A stretch of DNA of 64,000 nucleotides, taken from positions 14,960 through 78,959 of the forward strand of contig CAYQAS010000002.1 in the NCBI GenBank assembly GCA_964415525.1. Direction: 5' to 3'. The DNA is from CAZPUI01 sp964415525 (GTDB taxonomy: Bacteria > Acidobacteriota > Holophagae > Holophagales > Holophagaceae). The translations under genes and the position numbers were made by a program. The notes beneath the pieces were generated by a model. That model saw nothing but the letters and a program-made list of their open reading frames with translations. It did no database searches and had not been told where the DNA came from. Shown piece after piece: positions 35,122-43,869 of the stretch (positions are counted from its first letter, which is position 1; each line of letters begins with the position of its first letter).

Positions 35122-36381
35122 ATGAAGCTCGCCATCACCGTTGTCGCCGTGGGCTTGCTGGTGTTCGCCGCGCATCTCCTGGACGATCTCTTCAAGCGCA
35201 CCAAGGTCCCTGACGTCCTCCTGCTCCTCGCCCTGGGCCTGGTGTTGGGGCCAGCGACCCATCTGGTTCGGCCTGAGCACCTTGGGGCGGTGGGTCCCCT
35301 GTTCACCACTGTGACCCTAGTGATCATCCTGTTCGAGGGAGGCCTGGGCCTGGACCTCGGGGTGCTCTTCCGGTCCCTGCGGGGAGCGGCACTTCTGACG
35401 GTGTTGAACTTCCTCGCAACGGTGGCCGTCGCCGCGCCCGTCGCCAAGGTGTTCCTCGGAATGCCTTGGCTCTCGGCGCTCATACTGGGGTCGATCCTCG
35501 GGGGCACTTCGTCTGCGGTCGTCATCCCCATGGTGAAGCGACTCCAGATGGAAGAACGTTCCCGCACGGTGCTCTCGCTGGAGTCCGCCCTGAGTGATGT
35601 GCTGGTGATTGTCGTCGGCCTTGGGCTCATGGGCGCCCAGCAGGCCGGTGAGCTGAAGGTCGGCCTCATGATCGGCGGGATGCTCGCCTCGTTCTTCTTC
35701 GCGGGCCTCCTGGGCATGGTGGGCGGCTTCCTCTGGTCCCTGTCCCTCAACCGGATCCACGGTCTCCAGAACTCCGTCTTCACCACCCCCGCATTCGTCT
35801 GCATCGTCTATGGCGTGGTGGAACTGATGGGGTTCAGCGGCGCCATAGCCGCCCTGGCCCTGGGCATCACCCTGGGGAACCTGGACCGAGTGCCCGCCCG
35901 CTTCCTCCGCCGGTCCCCTGAGGCCCTGGCCAGCCTCAACACCACCGAACGCGAGGTCTTTTCGGAGCTGGTCTTCCTGCTGAAGACCTTCTTCTTCGTC
36001 TACATCGGCGTGAACATCCGCCTGGGAGGGTGGCTCGATGTCGTCATAGGCCTTCTGCTCACCGCCGCCCTCTTCCTGGTGCGCATCCCGGTGGTGCACG
36101 CCTCCCTGCCGTCCCAGACCCCGCGCCCCGACGCCCTCGCCTGCGCCGTCCTCGTCCCCAAAGGCCTCGCGGCAGCGGTGCTGGCATCGCTTCCCCTGCA
36201 AATGGGTCTCCCCCATGGAGACACCATCAAGAGCACCGTGTTCGCCGTAGTGCTGTTCAGCATCCTGGCGGCATCGGTGCTCGTGTTCATGGCAGAGCGG
36301 GGGTGGATGACCAGAACCGCCTTGATTCTGTTTCGTCGGTTCTCGGATTCATCGACAGCAGACAAGGCATCGTCGGTCTGA
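35122..36381 (+). CDS. CPA1-type Na+/H+ antiporter (NhaP-like)
   Basis: The 419-residue protein has about 12 membrane helices. CPA1 features are PDVLLLLALGLVLGP, TLVIILFEGGLGLD, GGTSSAVVIPMV and the acidic site ESALSDVLVIVV. It expels Na+ with proton uptake. The start at 35122 has GGAGG upstream and gives the standard N-terminus. With the CPA2 antiporter and CaCA exchanger it is the third cation exporter of the island. Confidence 0.9.
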   Translation: MKLAITVVAVGLLVFAAHLLDDLFKRTKVPDVLLLLALGLVLGPATHLVRPEHLGAVGPLFTTVTLVIILFEGGLGLDLGVLFRSLRGAALLTVLNFLATVAVAAPVAKVFLGMPWLSALILGSILGGTSSAVVIPMVKRLQMEERSRTVLSLESALSDVLVIVVGLGLMGAQQAGELKVGLMIGGMLASFFFAGLLGMVGGFLWSLSLNRIHGLQNSVFTTPAFVCIVYGVVELMGFSGAIAALALGITLGNLDRVPARFLRRSPEALASLNTTEREVFSELVFLLKTFFFVYIGVNIRLGGWLDVVIGLLLTAALFLVRIPVVHASLPSQTPRPDALACAVLVPKGLAAAVLASLPLQMGLPHGDTIKSTVFAVVLFSILAASVLVFMAERGWMTRTALILFRRFSDSSTADKASSV

Positions 36382-36445
36382 GGACCAGGCCGCCTCAACG
36401 TCTGAAACTGGCAGCAAGTTCCCCAGGCATCTCGCGAAAGCCCTC

Positions 36446-37957
36446 CTATACGTCAGGTGATTCGGAGAGTTCCCCGCCGGCGGGAAATGACGCAGGTGCT
36501 GCCGCCTTCGTGGGGCGTGCCTCAGGATCTTGCCGCCAGCAAGCCGTGCGCTTGATGCCGAGGGCAACAGGATCGAATGACATGGGTTCCTCGGAACCAA
36601 GGCGCCGCTCGTAATCCCTCAGGACCTTCACCCCGACGCCACCCAGCAGCAGAATCGCCACGATATTCAGCCAGGCCATGAGCCCGACCCCGATGTCACC
36701 GAGTGCCCACATGAGGTTGGCAGTGCGCACGGCGCCGAAGTAGGTCATGCCCAGGAGACCCAAGCGGATCGCAGCGATGCCCCACTTGGTGTGGCGGCCC
36801 CGCAGGAGGTAGGCGACGTTGCTTTCCGCGTAGTAGCTGTAGGCCATCAGGGTGGTGAAGGCGAAGAAGAAGAGGGCTACCGCCACGAAGCCAGCACCAA
36901 AGCCCGGCAGGATCGTATCCACGGCCATCTGCGTGTACTTCGGGCCATGCTCGACCGCGGGAATGTTCGAGATAAGGAAGCCGCCCTTGCCGTCCCCCAC
37001 GTTATACATCCCCGTGAGCAGCACCATGATGCCCGTGGCGGTGCAGACTCCCAGGGTGTCGACATAGACGCTGAAGGCCTGCACGAGGCCTTGCTGGGCG
37101 GGGTGGGCGACTTCGGCCGCCGCGGCGGCCTGGGGGCCGGTGCCCTGGCCCGCCTCGTTGCTGAAGATGCCGCGCTTCACGCCCCAGGTGATGGCCGAGC
37201 CCACGATGCCGCCAAACACCGCATGGCCGCCGAAAGCGCTGGCGAAGATCAGCTTCAGCATCTCCGGCACGCGCTTGATGTCGATGATGATGATCGTCAG
37301 CGCCATGAGCATGTAGCCGATGGCCATGAAGGGCACGACCAGTTCCGCCACACGGCCGATGCGCTTGGCACCGCCGAAGATGATCAGGCCCAGCAAACCG
37401 GTGGTGATGGCACCGCTCAGCCACAGGGGCATGTGGAGTGCACTGTGGGTGGCCGTGGCGATGCTGTTGGACTGGATACCTGGCAGCAGCAGGCCGCAGC
37501 TCAGAACCGTGACCACCGCAAAGGCGATGGCGTACCACCGCTGCCCCAGCCCCCGTTCGATGTAGTAGCTGGGGCCGCCGCGGTATTCGCCATCCACCTT
37601 CTCCTTCCACACCTGGGCCAGGGCCGCCTCAATAAAGGCCGAACCAGCTCCGAGGAAGGCGATCGCCCACATCCAAAAGAGAGCGCCGGGCCCGCCCATG
37701 GCGATGGCCGTGGCCACCCCCGCGATATTGCCCGTGCCAACCCGTCCACCCAGGGCCATGGCAAAGCCCTGAAAGCTGCTGATGCCGCTCTCGGAGGCCT
37801 GGCCCTGCCAGAGCTGCTTGACCATGTTCCGAAGGTGGCGCACCTGGAGAAACCGTGTCCATAGGGAGAAGAAGACGCCTGCGCCGAGGCAGAGAGCGAC
37901 CAGGGGCAGGCCCCACACGTAGCTATTGATGCGATCCACGACGGCTGAGAAATCCAT
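36446..37957 (-). CDS. Sodium/alanine (AGCS family) symporter
   Basis: The 503-residue protein has the AGCS signatures: PLVALCLGAGVFFSLWTRF, GRVGTGNIAGVATAIAMGGP, and FSNEAGQGTGPQAAAAAEV with VAHPAQQGLVQAFSVYVDT in two parts. It imports alanine or glycine with Na+. Its gene ends operon C, 67 bases after ftcD, and uses the same ion that the decarboxylase pumps out. Confidence 0.92.
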   Translation of the reverse strand: MDFSAVVDRINSYVWGLPLVALCLGAGVFFSLWTRFLQVRHLRNMVKQLWQGQASESGISSFQGFAMALGGRVGTGNIAGVATAIAMGGPGALFWMWAIAFLGAGSAFIEAALAQVWKEKVDGEYRGGPSYYIERGLGQRWYAIAFAVVTVLSCGLLLPGIQSNSIATATHSALHMPLWLSGAITTGLLGLIIFGGAKRIGRVAELVVPFMAIGYMLMALTIIIIDIKRVPEMLKLIFASAFGGHAVFGGIVGSAITWGVKRGIFSNEAGQGTGPQAAAAAEVAHPAQQGLVQAFSVYVDTLGVCTATGIMVLLTGMYNVGDGKGGFLISNIPAVEHGPKYTQMAVDTILPGFGAGFVAVALFFFAFTTLMAYSYYAESNVAYLLRGRHTKWGIAAIRLGLLGMTYFGAVRTANLMWALGDIGVGLMAWLNIVAILLLGGVGVKVLRDYERRLGSEEPMSFDPVALGIKRTACWRQDPEARPTKAAAPASFPAGGELSESPDV

Positions 37958-38024
37958 GGCGACTCCAGCGATGGGTTAGATGCATGAGGGGATTGAGTCA
38001 GGTCCAAACCCAGGCGGAAGGGTT

Positions 38025-38945
38025 TCAACCTTGGAACCTGGCATCCACCAGGCGGTTCAGTTTCTGCTCCAGCAGGTGCTCCGGTGCGAACTCGCTGATC
38101 TGGAGGTAGTGCAACGCGCTCTCAAGGAGCGCTCCCTGGGGTACAAGCCCGATCGTCTCGACCTTGCTGATGTTGGCTCCAAATCGCCGAAGTTCGGTCT
38201 TGATGGCCTCAAGGATGCGGTAGAGGGGAGTCGCCGTGTAGTTGCCCACGGTGACGTTGAGCAAGGCCAGATTCCGTTGTCGATCGAGGCCTGGATAGAA
38301 CTTCACATTGGGCATGCCTGTGGTGGGACTCATAAGGGTCTGCGCGACCCACACGGCGGCCTCCTCGTTTGGCGTATTGAGGTAGGCCTTGAAGTTCACA
38401 AGGGGGAACCGGGCTCCGATGATGGTGGCGCCACGATCTTCGGGGAACGCCTCCGGGCCAAAGTCGGGCTTCCAGGTGGGATCCGCCATTTTCGCGGCGA
38501 AGCCTTCGTACTCCCCCTCGCGGATGTTCTCAATGTCCCGCCGCAGCGGATGACGGGCACTCTCATAGGCGAGATAGACGGGGAGCTGAAAACGTTTCGC
38601 CACTTCTTCCGCGAACTCCGTGGACCAGGCGACGACCTCCTCGATGGCGACATCCTTCACCGCCACGAAGGGGAAAGCATCCACGGCGCCGATGCGGGGG
38701 TATTCCCCCTGGTGCAGGCGCATGTCCACCCGCTTGAGAACCTCCTCATAGAGCACGAAACCGCCCTCGAAGATGGCTTCTTTGCCGCCGGTGAAGGACA
38801 ACACGGTGCGGTTGCGGGAGGCGTCCATGGCGACATCCAGCACCAACAGGCCCGGCACGGCCTCCAGCTTCGCCTTCAGGTCCTCGATGAAAGCCGCAGA
38901 ACGGCCTTCGCTGATGTTCGGCACGACGGTGATGATGCGAGTCAT
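38025..38945 (-). CDS. ftcD: Glutamate formimidoyltransferase
   Basis: FtcD moves the formimino group from formiminoglutamate, a histidine breakdown product, to tetrahydrofolate. The 306 residues cover the transferase domain only, without the cyclodeaminase half. Motifs: VPNISEGR, DASRNRTVLSFTG, HQGEYPRIGAVDAFPFV and ATIIGARFPLVNFKAYL. It lies 15 bases after the decarboxylase beta-subunit gene. No other hut genes are in the window. Confidence 0.93.
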   Translation of the reverse strand: MTRIITVVPNISEGRSAAFIEDLKAKLEAVPGLLVLDVAMDASRNRTVLSFTGGKEAIFEGGFVLYEEVLKRVDMRLHQGEYPRIGAVDAFPFVAVKDVAIEEVVAWSTEFAEEVAKRFQLPVYLAYESARHPLRRDIENIREGEYEGFAAKMADPTWKPDFGPEAFPEDRGATIIGARFPLVNFKAYLNTPNEEAAVWVAQTLMSPTTGMPNVKFYPGLDRQRNLALLNVTVGNYTATPLYRILEAIKTELRRFGANISKVETIGLVPQGALLESALHYLQISEFAPEHLLEQKLNRLVDARFQG

Positions 38946-38960
38946 GATCCAGTCCTTTGC

Positions 38961-40697
38961 CTAGAAGAGTCCGAGAAAGACGCCCGCCGCGATGGCGGAG
39001 CCGATGACACCGGCCACATTGGGGCCCATGGCGTGCTGGAGCAGATAGTTCGTGGGATCCTCCGCCTGGCCCACCATGTGCACCACGCGAGCGGAGTCGG
39101 GTACGGCGCTTACGCCAGCCGCACCGATCAAGGGATTCATCTTCTCCTTGGTGAACAGGTTCATCAGCTTGGCGAAGAGGACACCGCCGGCGGTGGCGCT
39201 GGCGAAGGCGAGGCAGCCCAGGGCGAAGATCATCACGGACTGGGGCTTCAGGAACACCTGGGCACTGGTGGAGGCGCCCACGCCGATGCCCACCATGATG
39301 GTGCAGATGTCCAGGATGGCCCCGGCACCGGTCTTGGCAAGACGGTTGGTGACGCCGCTCTCTTTCAGCAGGTTGCCGAAGAAGAGCATGCCCAGCAGGG
39401 GCAGACCGCCGGGGGCTACGAGGCAGGTGACGATCATGCCCATGATGGGGAAGGCGATCTTCTCGAACTTGCTCACCTTGCGGCCCGGCTTCATGCGGAT
39501 CAGACGCTCCTCGCGGCTCGTGAGCAGCTTCATGATGGGCGGCTGGATGATGGGCACCATGGCCATGTAGCTATAGGCCGCGATGGCAATGGGACCGATA
39601 AGACTCGGGGCCAGGCGACCCGCCGTGAAGATGGCGGTGGGGCCGTCTGCGCCACCGATGATGCCGATGGAGGCCGCGCTCTGCGGGCTGAAACCTAGGG
39701 CCAGCGCTCCCAGGAAGGTCGCGAAAATTCCGACCTGCGCGGCGGCCCCGAGCAGAAGGCTCTTGGGGTTCGAGAGCAGGGCGCTGAAGTCCGTCATGGC
39801 CCCCACCCCCAGGAAGATGAGCGGCGGGAAAAGACCGCTCTTCACCCCGGCGTAGATCATCCCCATCACGGAATTGCCGCTGGTGTTGAAGGTGTACTCG
39901 TGGGTCACCGGATCGATCATGTAGACCGATACGCTGTTGAAGATGGAGATGGGCATGGGCATGTTGCCGAGCACGATGCCGAATCCGATGGGCACCAAGA
40001 GCAGCGGCTCGTAGTCCTTGGCGATGGCCAGATACAGGAACAGCAATCCGACGCAGATCATGATCAGGTTCGGGAAGGTCATGTTGGCGAAGCCGCTTCC
40101 GATGATGATCTGGTCGATGTAGCTGTCGATGCGCCCGCTCTTCACATCCTTGGGGAAGTTGCCCACGGCGAACTGCGTGACGTAGCCCAGGCTCTCGGTC
40201 TGGCCGGTGGTCACGATGGAGAAGATGCCCCCCACGGCGCCGTCGGTGCGATACAGGTTGCCCTTGGCGGCGCGCTTCAACTTGCCCCCGGGGATCTGTT
40301 CCAGGCCCTTATCGAGGACGAAGTAGTTGGTGGACGTCTCCTCCGTGAATTTGAGGTAGCCCATGTTCAGTTCGGGGATTTCGAGGTGGTCCACGTCTTT
40401 GACGGTCTTGCCAGGGGCGAGGGTCTGAACGCGGGCCACGGTCTCGAAGTCGTCGGCGTGGATGGTCAGGAATCGACCGATCTTCGCGCCGAGCGGATCC
40501 ACGAGGTCCCCACGGGTGGCTTGACTCTTGGTGAGGTCGGCCACACCCTGGAAGTCATTCTTGAGGCCGTGCTGCTTGCCCTTGGTGAAGCGGATGTAGA
40601 CCGCGGTGTCCTCAAAGCGGACCCCGAAGACAGGCTTTTCGGCCCCCTGCAAAGGCAACAGGCAAAGGGCGAAGAGGAAGAGGAGCAATCGTTTCAA
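38961..40697 (-). CDS. mmdB: Na+-translocating decarboxylase beta subunit with N-terminal extension
   Basis: The 578-residue protein has a canonical sodium-pump beta subunit in about residues 205-578: LLFLYLAIAKDYEPLLLVP, SGLFPPLIFLGVGAMTDFS, GIIGGADGPTAIFTA and TNYLLQHAMGPNVAGVIGSA. Before it are a signal peptide (MKRLLLFLFALCLLPLQG) and about 180 extra residues that should face the periplasm. Ordinary beta subunits are near 380-430 residues and lack this part. The subunit couples biotin decarboxylation to Na+ export. Confidence 0.9.
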   Translation of the reverse strand: MKRLLLFLFALCLLPLQGAEKPVFGVRFEDTAVYIRFTKGKQHGLKNDFQGVADLTKSQATRGDLVDPLGAKIGRFLTIHADDFETVARVQTLAPGKTVKDVDHLEIPELNMGYLKFTEETSTNYFVLDKGLEQIPGGKLKRAAKGNLYRTDGAVGGIFSIVTTGQTESLGYVTQFAVGNFPKDVKSGRIDSYIDQIIIGSGFANMTFPNLIMICVGLLFLYLAIAKDYEPLLLVPIGFGIVLGNMPMPISIFNSVSVYMIDPVTHEYTFNTSGNSVMGMIYAGVKSGLFPPLIFLGVGAMTDFSALLSNPKSLLLGAAAQVGIFATFLGALALGFSPQSAASIGIIGGADGPTAIFTAGRLAPSLIGPIAIAAYSYMAMVPIIQPPIMKLLTSREERLIRMKPGRKVSKFEKIAFPIMGMIVTCLVAPGGLPLLGMLFFGNLLKESGVTNRLAKTGAGAILDICTIMVGIGVGASTSAQVFLKPQSVMIFALGCLAFASATAGGVLFAKLMNLFTKEKMNPLIGAAGVSAVPDSARVVHMVGQAEDPTNYLLQHAMGPNVAGVIGSAIAAGVFLGLF

Positions 40698-40707
40698 GTC
40701 AGCTCCC

Positions 40708-41181
40708 CTACATCGTTGTCATCTGGGGCCGGGCGATCTCCACCAGAAGGTCGCCTTCGCCCACGTTGTCACCCTCGCGCACGAACACCTTGGTGACGGT
40801 GCCGCTGAAGGGCGCGGGCATGGGGTTTTCCATCTTCATGGCCTCCATCACCAGCAGGACCTGGCCGGCCTGGACGGTGGCGCCTTCCTGGGTCTTCATC
40901 TGGAAGATGGAGCCCGGCATGGGGGCGATGATGGCCCCGTCCCCGGCAGCTACCACGGAGCGCTTGGGGGCCGGGGACGAGGCAGCGGAGACCACCGGCG
41001 CTGCGGCAGCCGGTGCGTGGCTCGTGCGGGCTTCGCTTGCGGGTACCACGCGCCGCCCGACGTTGGCCAACTCCACGTGGTATTCCTTGCCGTCCACCAC
41101 CACCAGGGCGCGTTCGGAAGTGAGTTCCTTCACTTCGGCCTTGTACTCGCGGCCGCCGATGTTCATGACGTGCTGACTCAT
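40708..41181 (-). CDS. mmdC: Biotin carrier subunit of the decarboxylase
   Basis: The 157-residue protein has an N-terminal beta domain, a linker rich in Ala and Pro (about 50-75), and a biotinyl domain with EAMKMEN, where the middle Lys carries biotin, and PMPGSIFQMK. It shuttles carboxyl groups from the alpha to the beta subunit. It lies between the gamma- and beta-subunit genes. Confidence 0.92.
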   Translation of the reverse strand: MSQHVMNIGGREYKAEVKELTSERALVVVDGKEYHVELANVGRRVVPASEARTSHAPAAAAPVVSAASSPAPKRSVVAAGDGAIIAPMPGSIFQMKTQEGATVQAGQVLLVMEAMKMENPMPAPFSGTVTKVFVREGDNVGEGDLLVEIARPQMTTM

Positions 41182-41198
41182 GGCTTGGTTTCCTATGG

Positions 41199-41510
41199 CT
41201 AGCGGACGATGGTGAGTCGCTGACCGGGCCGGCCCTGGTACAGGCGGCGTTCGATTTCGAGGGTGGTGGCGATGACCGCCAGAACATCGGGGGGGATGGG
41301 CTCGGCAACGTGTGCGGGCGTCGCGGCCCTTTCGACATCAACTGGCGCGGCTGCTACGGGTGCCGTCTCTGTGGTGCTGTGTGCCCCATCCCAGGTGATG
41401 TTGCGGGAAAGGCGGTTGAAGAAATTGATGAACGCGATGCAAAGAATGAGGCCAATGAAGACGACCACGATTCCGAGCAGCGTGATGAGCCAGGCTTCTC
41501 CTTGATTCAA
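41199..41510 (-). CDS. mmdD: OadG-like gamma/delta subunit of the decarboxylase
   Basis: The 103-residue protein has one N-terminal membrane helix (LITLLGIVVVFIGLILCIAF), an Ala/Pro linker and an end resembling OadG (VLAVIATTLEIERRL). It anchors the complex in the membrane. Position between the alpha and biotin-carrier genes supports this. Confidence 0.85.
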   Translation of the reverse strand: MNQGEAWLITLLGIVVVFIGLILCIAFINFFNRLSRNITWDGAHSTTETAPVAAAPVDVERAATPAHVAEPIPPDVLAVIATTLEIERRLYQGRPGQRLTIVR

Positions 41511-41519
41511 GGCTCACCT

Positions 41520-43070
41520 CTACAAGGGAATGTTGCTGTGCTTGCAGCGGGGGTTGCTGTCGTCCTTCTTGGCCAGCATCTCCAGGGCTTTGACGATGCG
41601 GAAGCGCGTGTTCGCGGGCTTGATCACATCGTCGATGTAGCCCTTTTTCGCAGCGGCGAAGGGGGTGGCGAAGAGGTTCGCGTAGCGTTCCTTGAGCTCG
41701 GCGGCCTTGGCGGTGACGTCTTCAGCGGCGTCCAGCTCCTTCTTGTAGATGATCTCCACCGCGCCGTCCGGCCCCATCACGGCGATCTCGGCGGTGGGCC
41801 AGGCATAGTTCAAATCACCCCGCAGGTGCTTGGAGCTCATGACGCAGTAGGCGCCGCCGTATGCCTTGCGCAGGATCACCGTGACCTTGGGCACCGTGGC
41901 TTCGGCGAACGCGAACAGCAGCTTGGCGCCGTTGCGGATGATGCCGCCGTATTCCTGGCTGGTGCCGGGCATGAAGCCGGGTACGTCCTCCAGGGTGACG
42001 AGTGGGATGTTGAAGCTGTCGCAAAAGCGCACGAAACGGGCGCCCTTGATGGAGGCGTTGTTGTCCAGCACGCCCGCCATCACCTTGGGCTGGTTGGCGA
42101 CGATGCCGACGGGGCGGCCGTTGAAGCGTGCAAAGCCCACCACCAGGTTTGGCGCGAAGGCTTCGTGCACTTCCAAGAAGTCCGCGTTGTCCACAATGCT
42201 CTGGATGACATCCTTCACGTCATAGGGCTTGTTGGCCTCATCCGGTAGGACATGGTTCAGCTCAGGAGTGAGCCGGTCGCCGGGATCGGTGCAGGGGTCG
42301 AGGGGTGGCTTCTCCTGATAGTTCGAGGGCAGGAAGGAGATCAGCCGTCGGGTGTGGGCGAGGGCTTCGTCTTCCGTCTGGGCCACGAAGTGCGCCACAC
42401 CGCTCTTGGTGCTGTGGATGGAAGCGCCGCCGAGCTGCTCGGTGGTGACATCTTCCCGAGTCACCTGCTTCACCACCTTCGGCCCCGTCAGGAACATGTA
42501 GCTGTTCCCCTGGGTCATGGTCACGAAGTCGGTGATGGCGGGGCTGTAGACTGCGCCCCCCGCGCAGGGCCCCAGGATCAGGCTGATTTGGGGCACGACG
42601 CCGCTGCTGAGGACATTGCGCAGGAAGATGTCGGAGTACCCGGCCAGGGCGTCCACACCTTCCTGGATGCGGGCGCCGCCGCTGTCGTTGAGGCCGATGA
42701 TTGGGGCGCCCACCTTGACGGCAAGATCCATGATTTTGCAGATCTTCTCCGCGAAAGCCTTGGAGAGGCTGCCGCCAAAGATGGTGAAGTCCTGGCTGAA
42801 GACGAACACCAGACGACCATCGATGGTGCCGTGCCCGGTGATGACACCATCCGTCAGGGGCTGCTCCTGTTCCATCCCAAAGTCGGTGCAGCGGTGGGTG
42901 ACGAAGATGTCGAATTCTTCGAAGCTGCCCTCGTCCAGCAGCTTTTCGATGCGCTCCCGGGCAGTGTATTTGCCCTGGTCATGCTGTTTCTGGATGCGCT
43001 TCTCGCCGCCAGCGGCGCGCGCCTTCTCGCGGAGATTCGCGAGGTCGAGGATCTTGTGCTCAAGGGACAT
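41520..43070 (-). CDS. mmdA: Methylmalonyl-CoA decarboxylase/carboxyltransferase alpha subunit
   Basis: The 516-residue protein has the acyl-CoA carboxyltransferase layout: ARERIEKLLDEGSFEE, DFTIFGGSLS, GLNDSGGARIQEGV, LGPCAGGAVYSPAITDF and VTLEDVPGFMPGTSQEYG. With the biotin, beta and gamma subunits it makes a Na+-pumping methylmalonyl-CoA (or related) decarboxylase. It can feed propionate formation while driving a sodium gradient. As a propionyl-CoA carboxylase it would need a biotin carboxylase, which is not here. Confidence 0.9.
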   Translation of the reverse strand: MSLEHKILDLANLREKARAAGGEKRIQKQHDQGKYTARERIEKLLDEGSFEEFDIFVTHRCTDFGMEQEQPLTDGVITGHGTIDGRLVFVFSQDFTIFGGSLSKAFAEKICKIMDLAVKVGAPIIGLNDSGGARIQEGVDALAGYSDIFLRNVLSSGVVPQISLILGPCAGGAVYSPAITDFVTMTQGNSYMFLTGPKVVKQVTREDVTTEQLGGASIHSTKSGVAHFVAQTEDEALAHTRRLISFLPSNYQEKPPLDPCTDPGDRLTPELNHVLPDEANKPYDVKDVIQSIVDNADFLEVHEAFAPNLVVGFARFNGRPVGIVANQPKVMAGVLDNNASIKGARFVRFCDSFNIPLVTLEDVPGFMPGTSQEYGGIIRNGAKLLFAFAEATVPKVTVILRKAYGGAYCVMSSKHLRGDLNYAWPTAEIAVMGPDGAVEIIYKKELDAAEDVTAKAAELKERYANLFATPFAAAKKGYIDDVIKPANTRFRIVKALEMLAKKDDSNPRCKHSNIPL

Positions 43071-43129
43071 GGGGTGCTGGCTCCGAATGAAGGACTGAAA
43101 AGGTCGGCACAGGGGAGCAGCAGGGATGG

Positions 43130-43795
43130 TTAACCGTCGCGGTGGGACGGCGATTCATACATTCCTGCCGATGAAGCAGTGCGCAGGCGCTCCATCAACC
43201 CCTTCCGCCCGACACCCGACCCCAACGGGGTTGGCATCCTTGAAGAGAACGGCTCCAGCTCTTGGGGCGTTCCGCCCGTGGGCACTGGGATGTCCGCCAA
43301 GGCGAGAAGGTCGAACTCCCGCGCGGGAGAACCAAATACAGCGAGGGGGCGGGGCGTTCTCCAGTGAATCTCCAGGAACCCGAGCGCGACCACGAGCGGT
43401 GAGAGCGGCTCGTTCTCGTGGCTGCGCACCTGCTTCTGCACTTCCAGCCACTCGGTATAGGCATCGTCACGTGCCCAGGAGGCCGATCCTTGGAGATGGT
43501 GAAGGGTCTGGCCCCCAGCGCACACGAGGTGATGGGGCATGAGATCCAGATGCCCGTCTATCCATGCTTGAGCAAGGTCAGGCTCGACGTGGGAGACCAA
43601 GGTCAGACAGATCTCGGGATGGCAGGCCAGCCACTGCTCGAGCTGCCTGAATCCAGGCTGTTCTCGTGGCTTCGCTGTCCACGCGGTTTCCAGGCCTGCC
43701 ATTAAATGCAGTCGCGGCCGCAAACCTTCGTCTGGCGCTTGAGAGGAGTGAGTCCCCGGTTCTCGGGATAGGACGGCCACAGGAAATACCTCCAT
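43130..43795 (-). CDS. HAD-IIB-like protein, degenerate, first gene of operon C
   Basis: The 221-residue protein aligns with the start of the protein at 18328 and the fold of 18887. LEQWLACHPEICLTLVSH matches LAHWRQRHPRVHLTLITS, and VCAGGQTLHHLQG matches the G-x-x-L/I-x segment. The D-x-D of motif I is missing (LHLMAGLETAW). It is likely catalytically dead. The ATG at 43795 lies directly after leader C hairpin P3, which supports this start. A gap of 59 bases separates it from mmdA. Confidence 0.6.
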   Translation of the reverse strand: MEVFPVAVLSREPGTHSSQAPDEGLRPRLHLMAGLETAWTAKPREQPGFRQLEQWLACHPEICLTLVSHVEPDLAQAWIDGHLDLMPHHLVCAGGQTLHHLQGSASWARDDAYTEWLEVQKQVRSHENEPLSPLVVALGFLEIHWRTPRPLAVFGSPAREFDLLALADIPVPTGGTPQELEPFSSRMPTPLGSGVGRKGLMERLRTASSAGMYESPSHRDG

Positions 43796-43869
43796 GCGCT
43801 GATGAGCGCGGGAGGTAAGCGGCCCGACTTACCCAAACACCTGCATCGCAGAGACGATGCACCCCTTGA
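43796..43869 (-). promoter_or_regulatory. Structured leader C, candidate sodium/osmotic riboswitch
   Basis: On the minus strand: CAAGGGGT, stem P1 (GCATCG, loop TCTCTG, CGATGC), AGGTGTTTG, stem P2 (GGTAAG / CTTACC) with loop TCGGGCCG (43827-43820), then hairpin P3 (GCGC, loop TCATCA, GCGC) ending at the base before the ATG at 43795. The single-stranded parts match leaders A and B, and every stem differs by paired changes. Confidence 0.75.
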
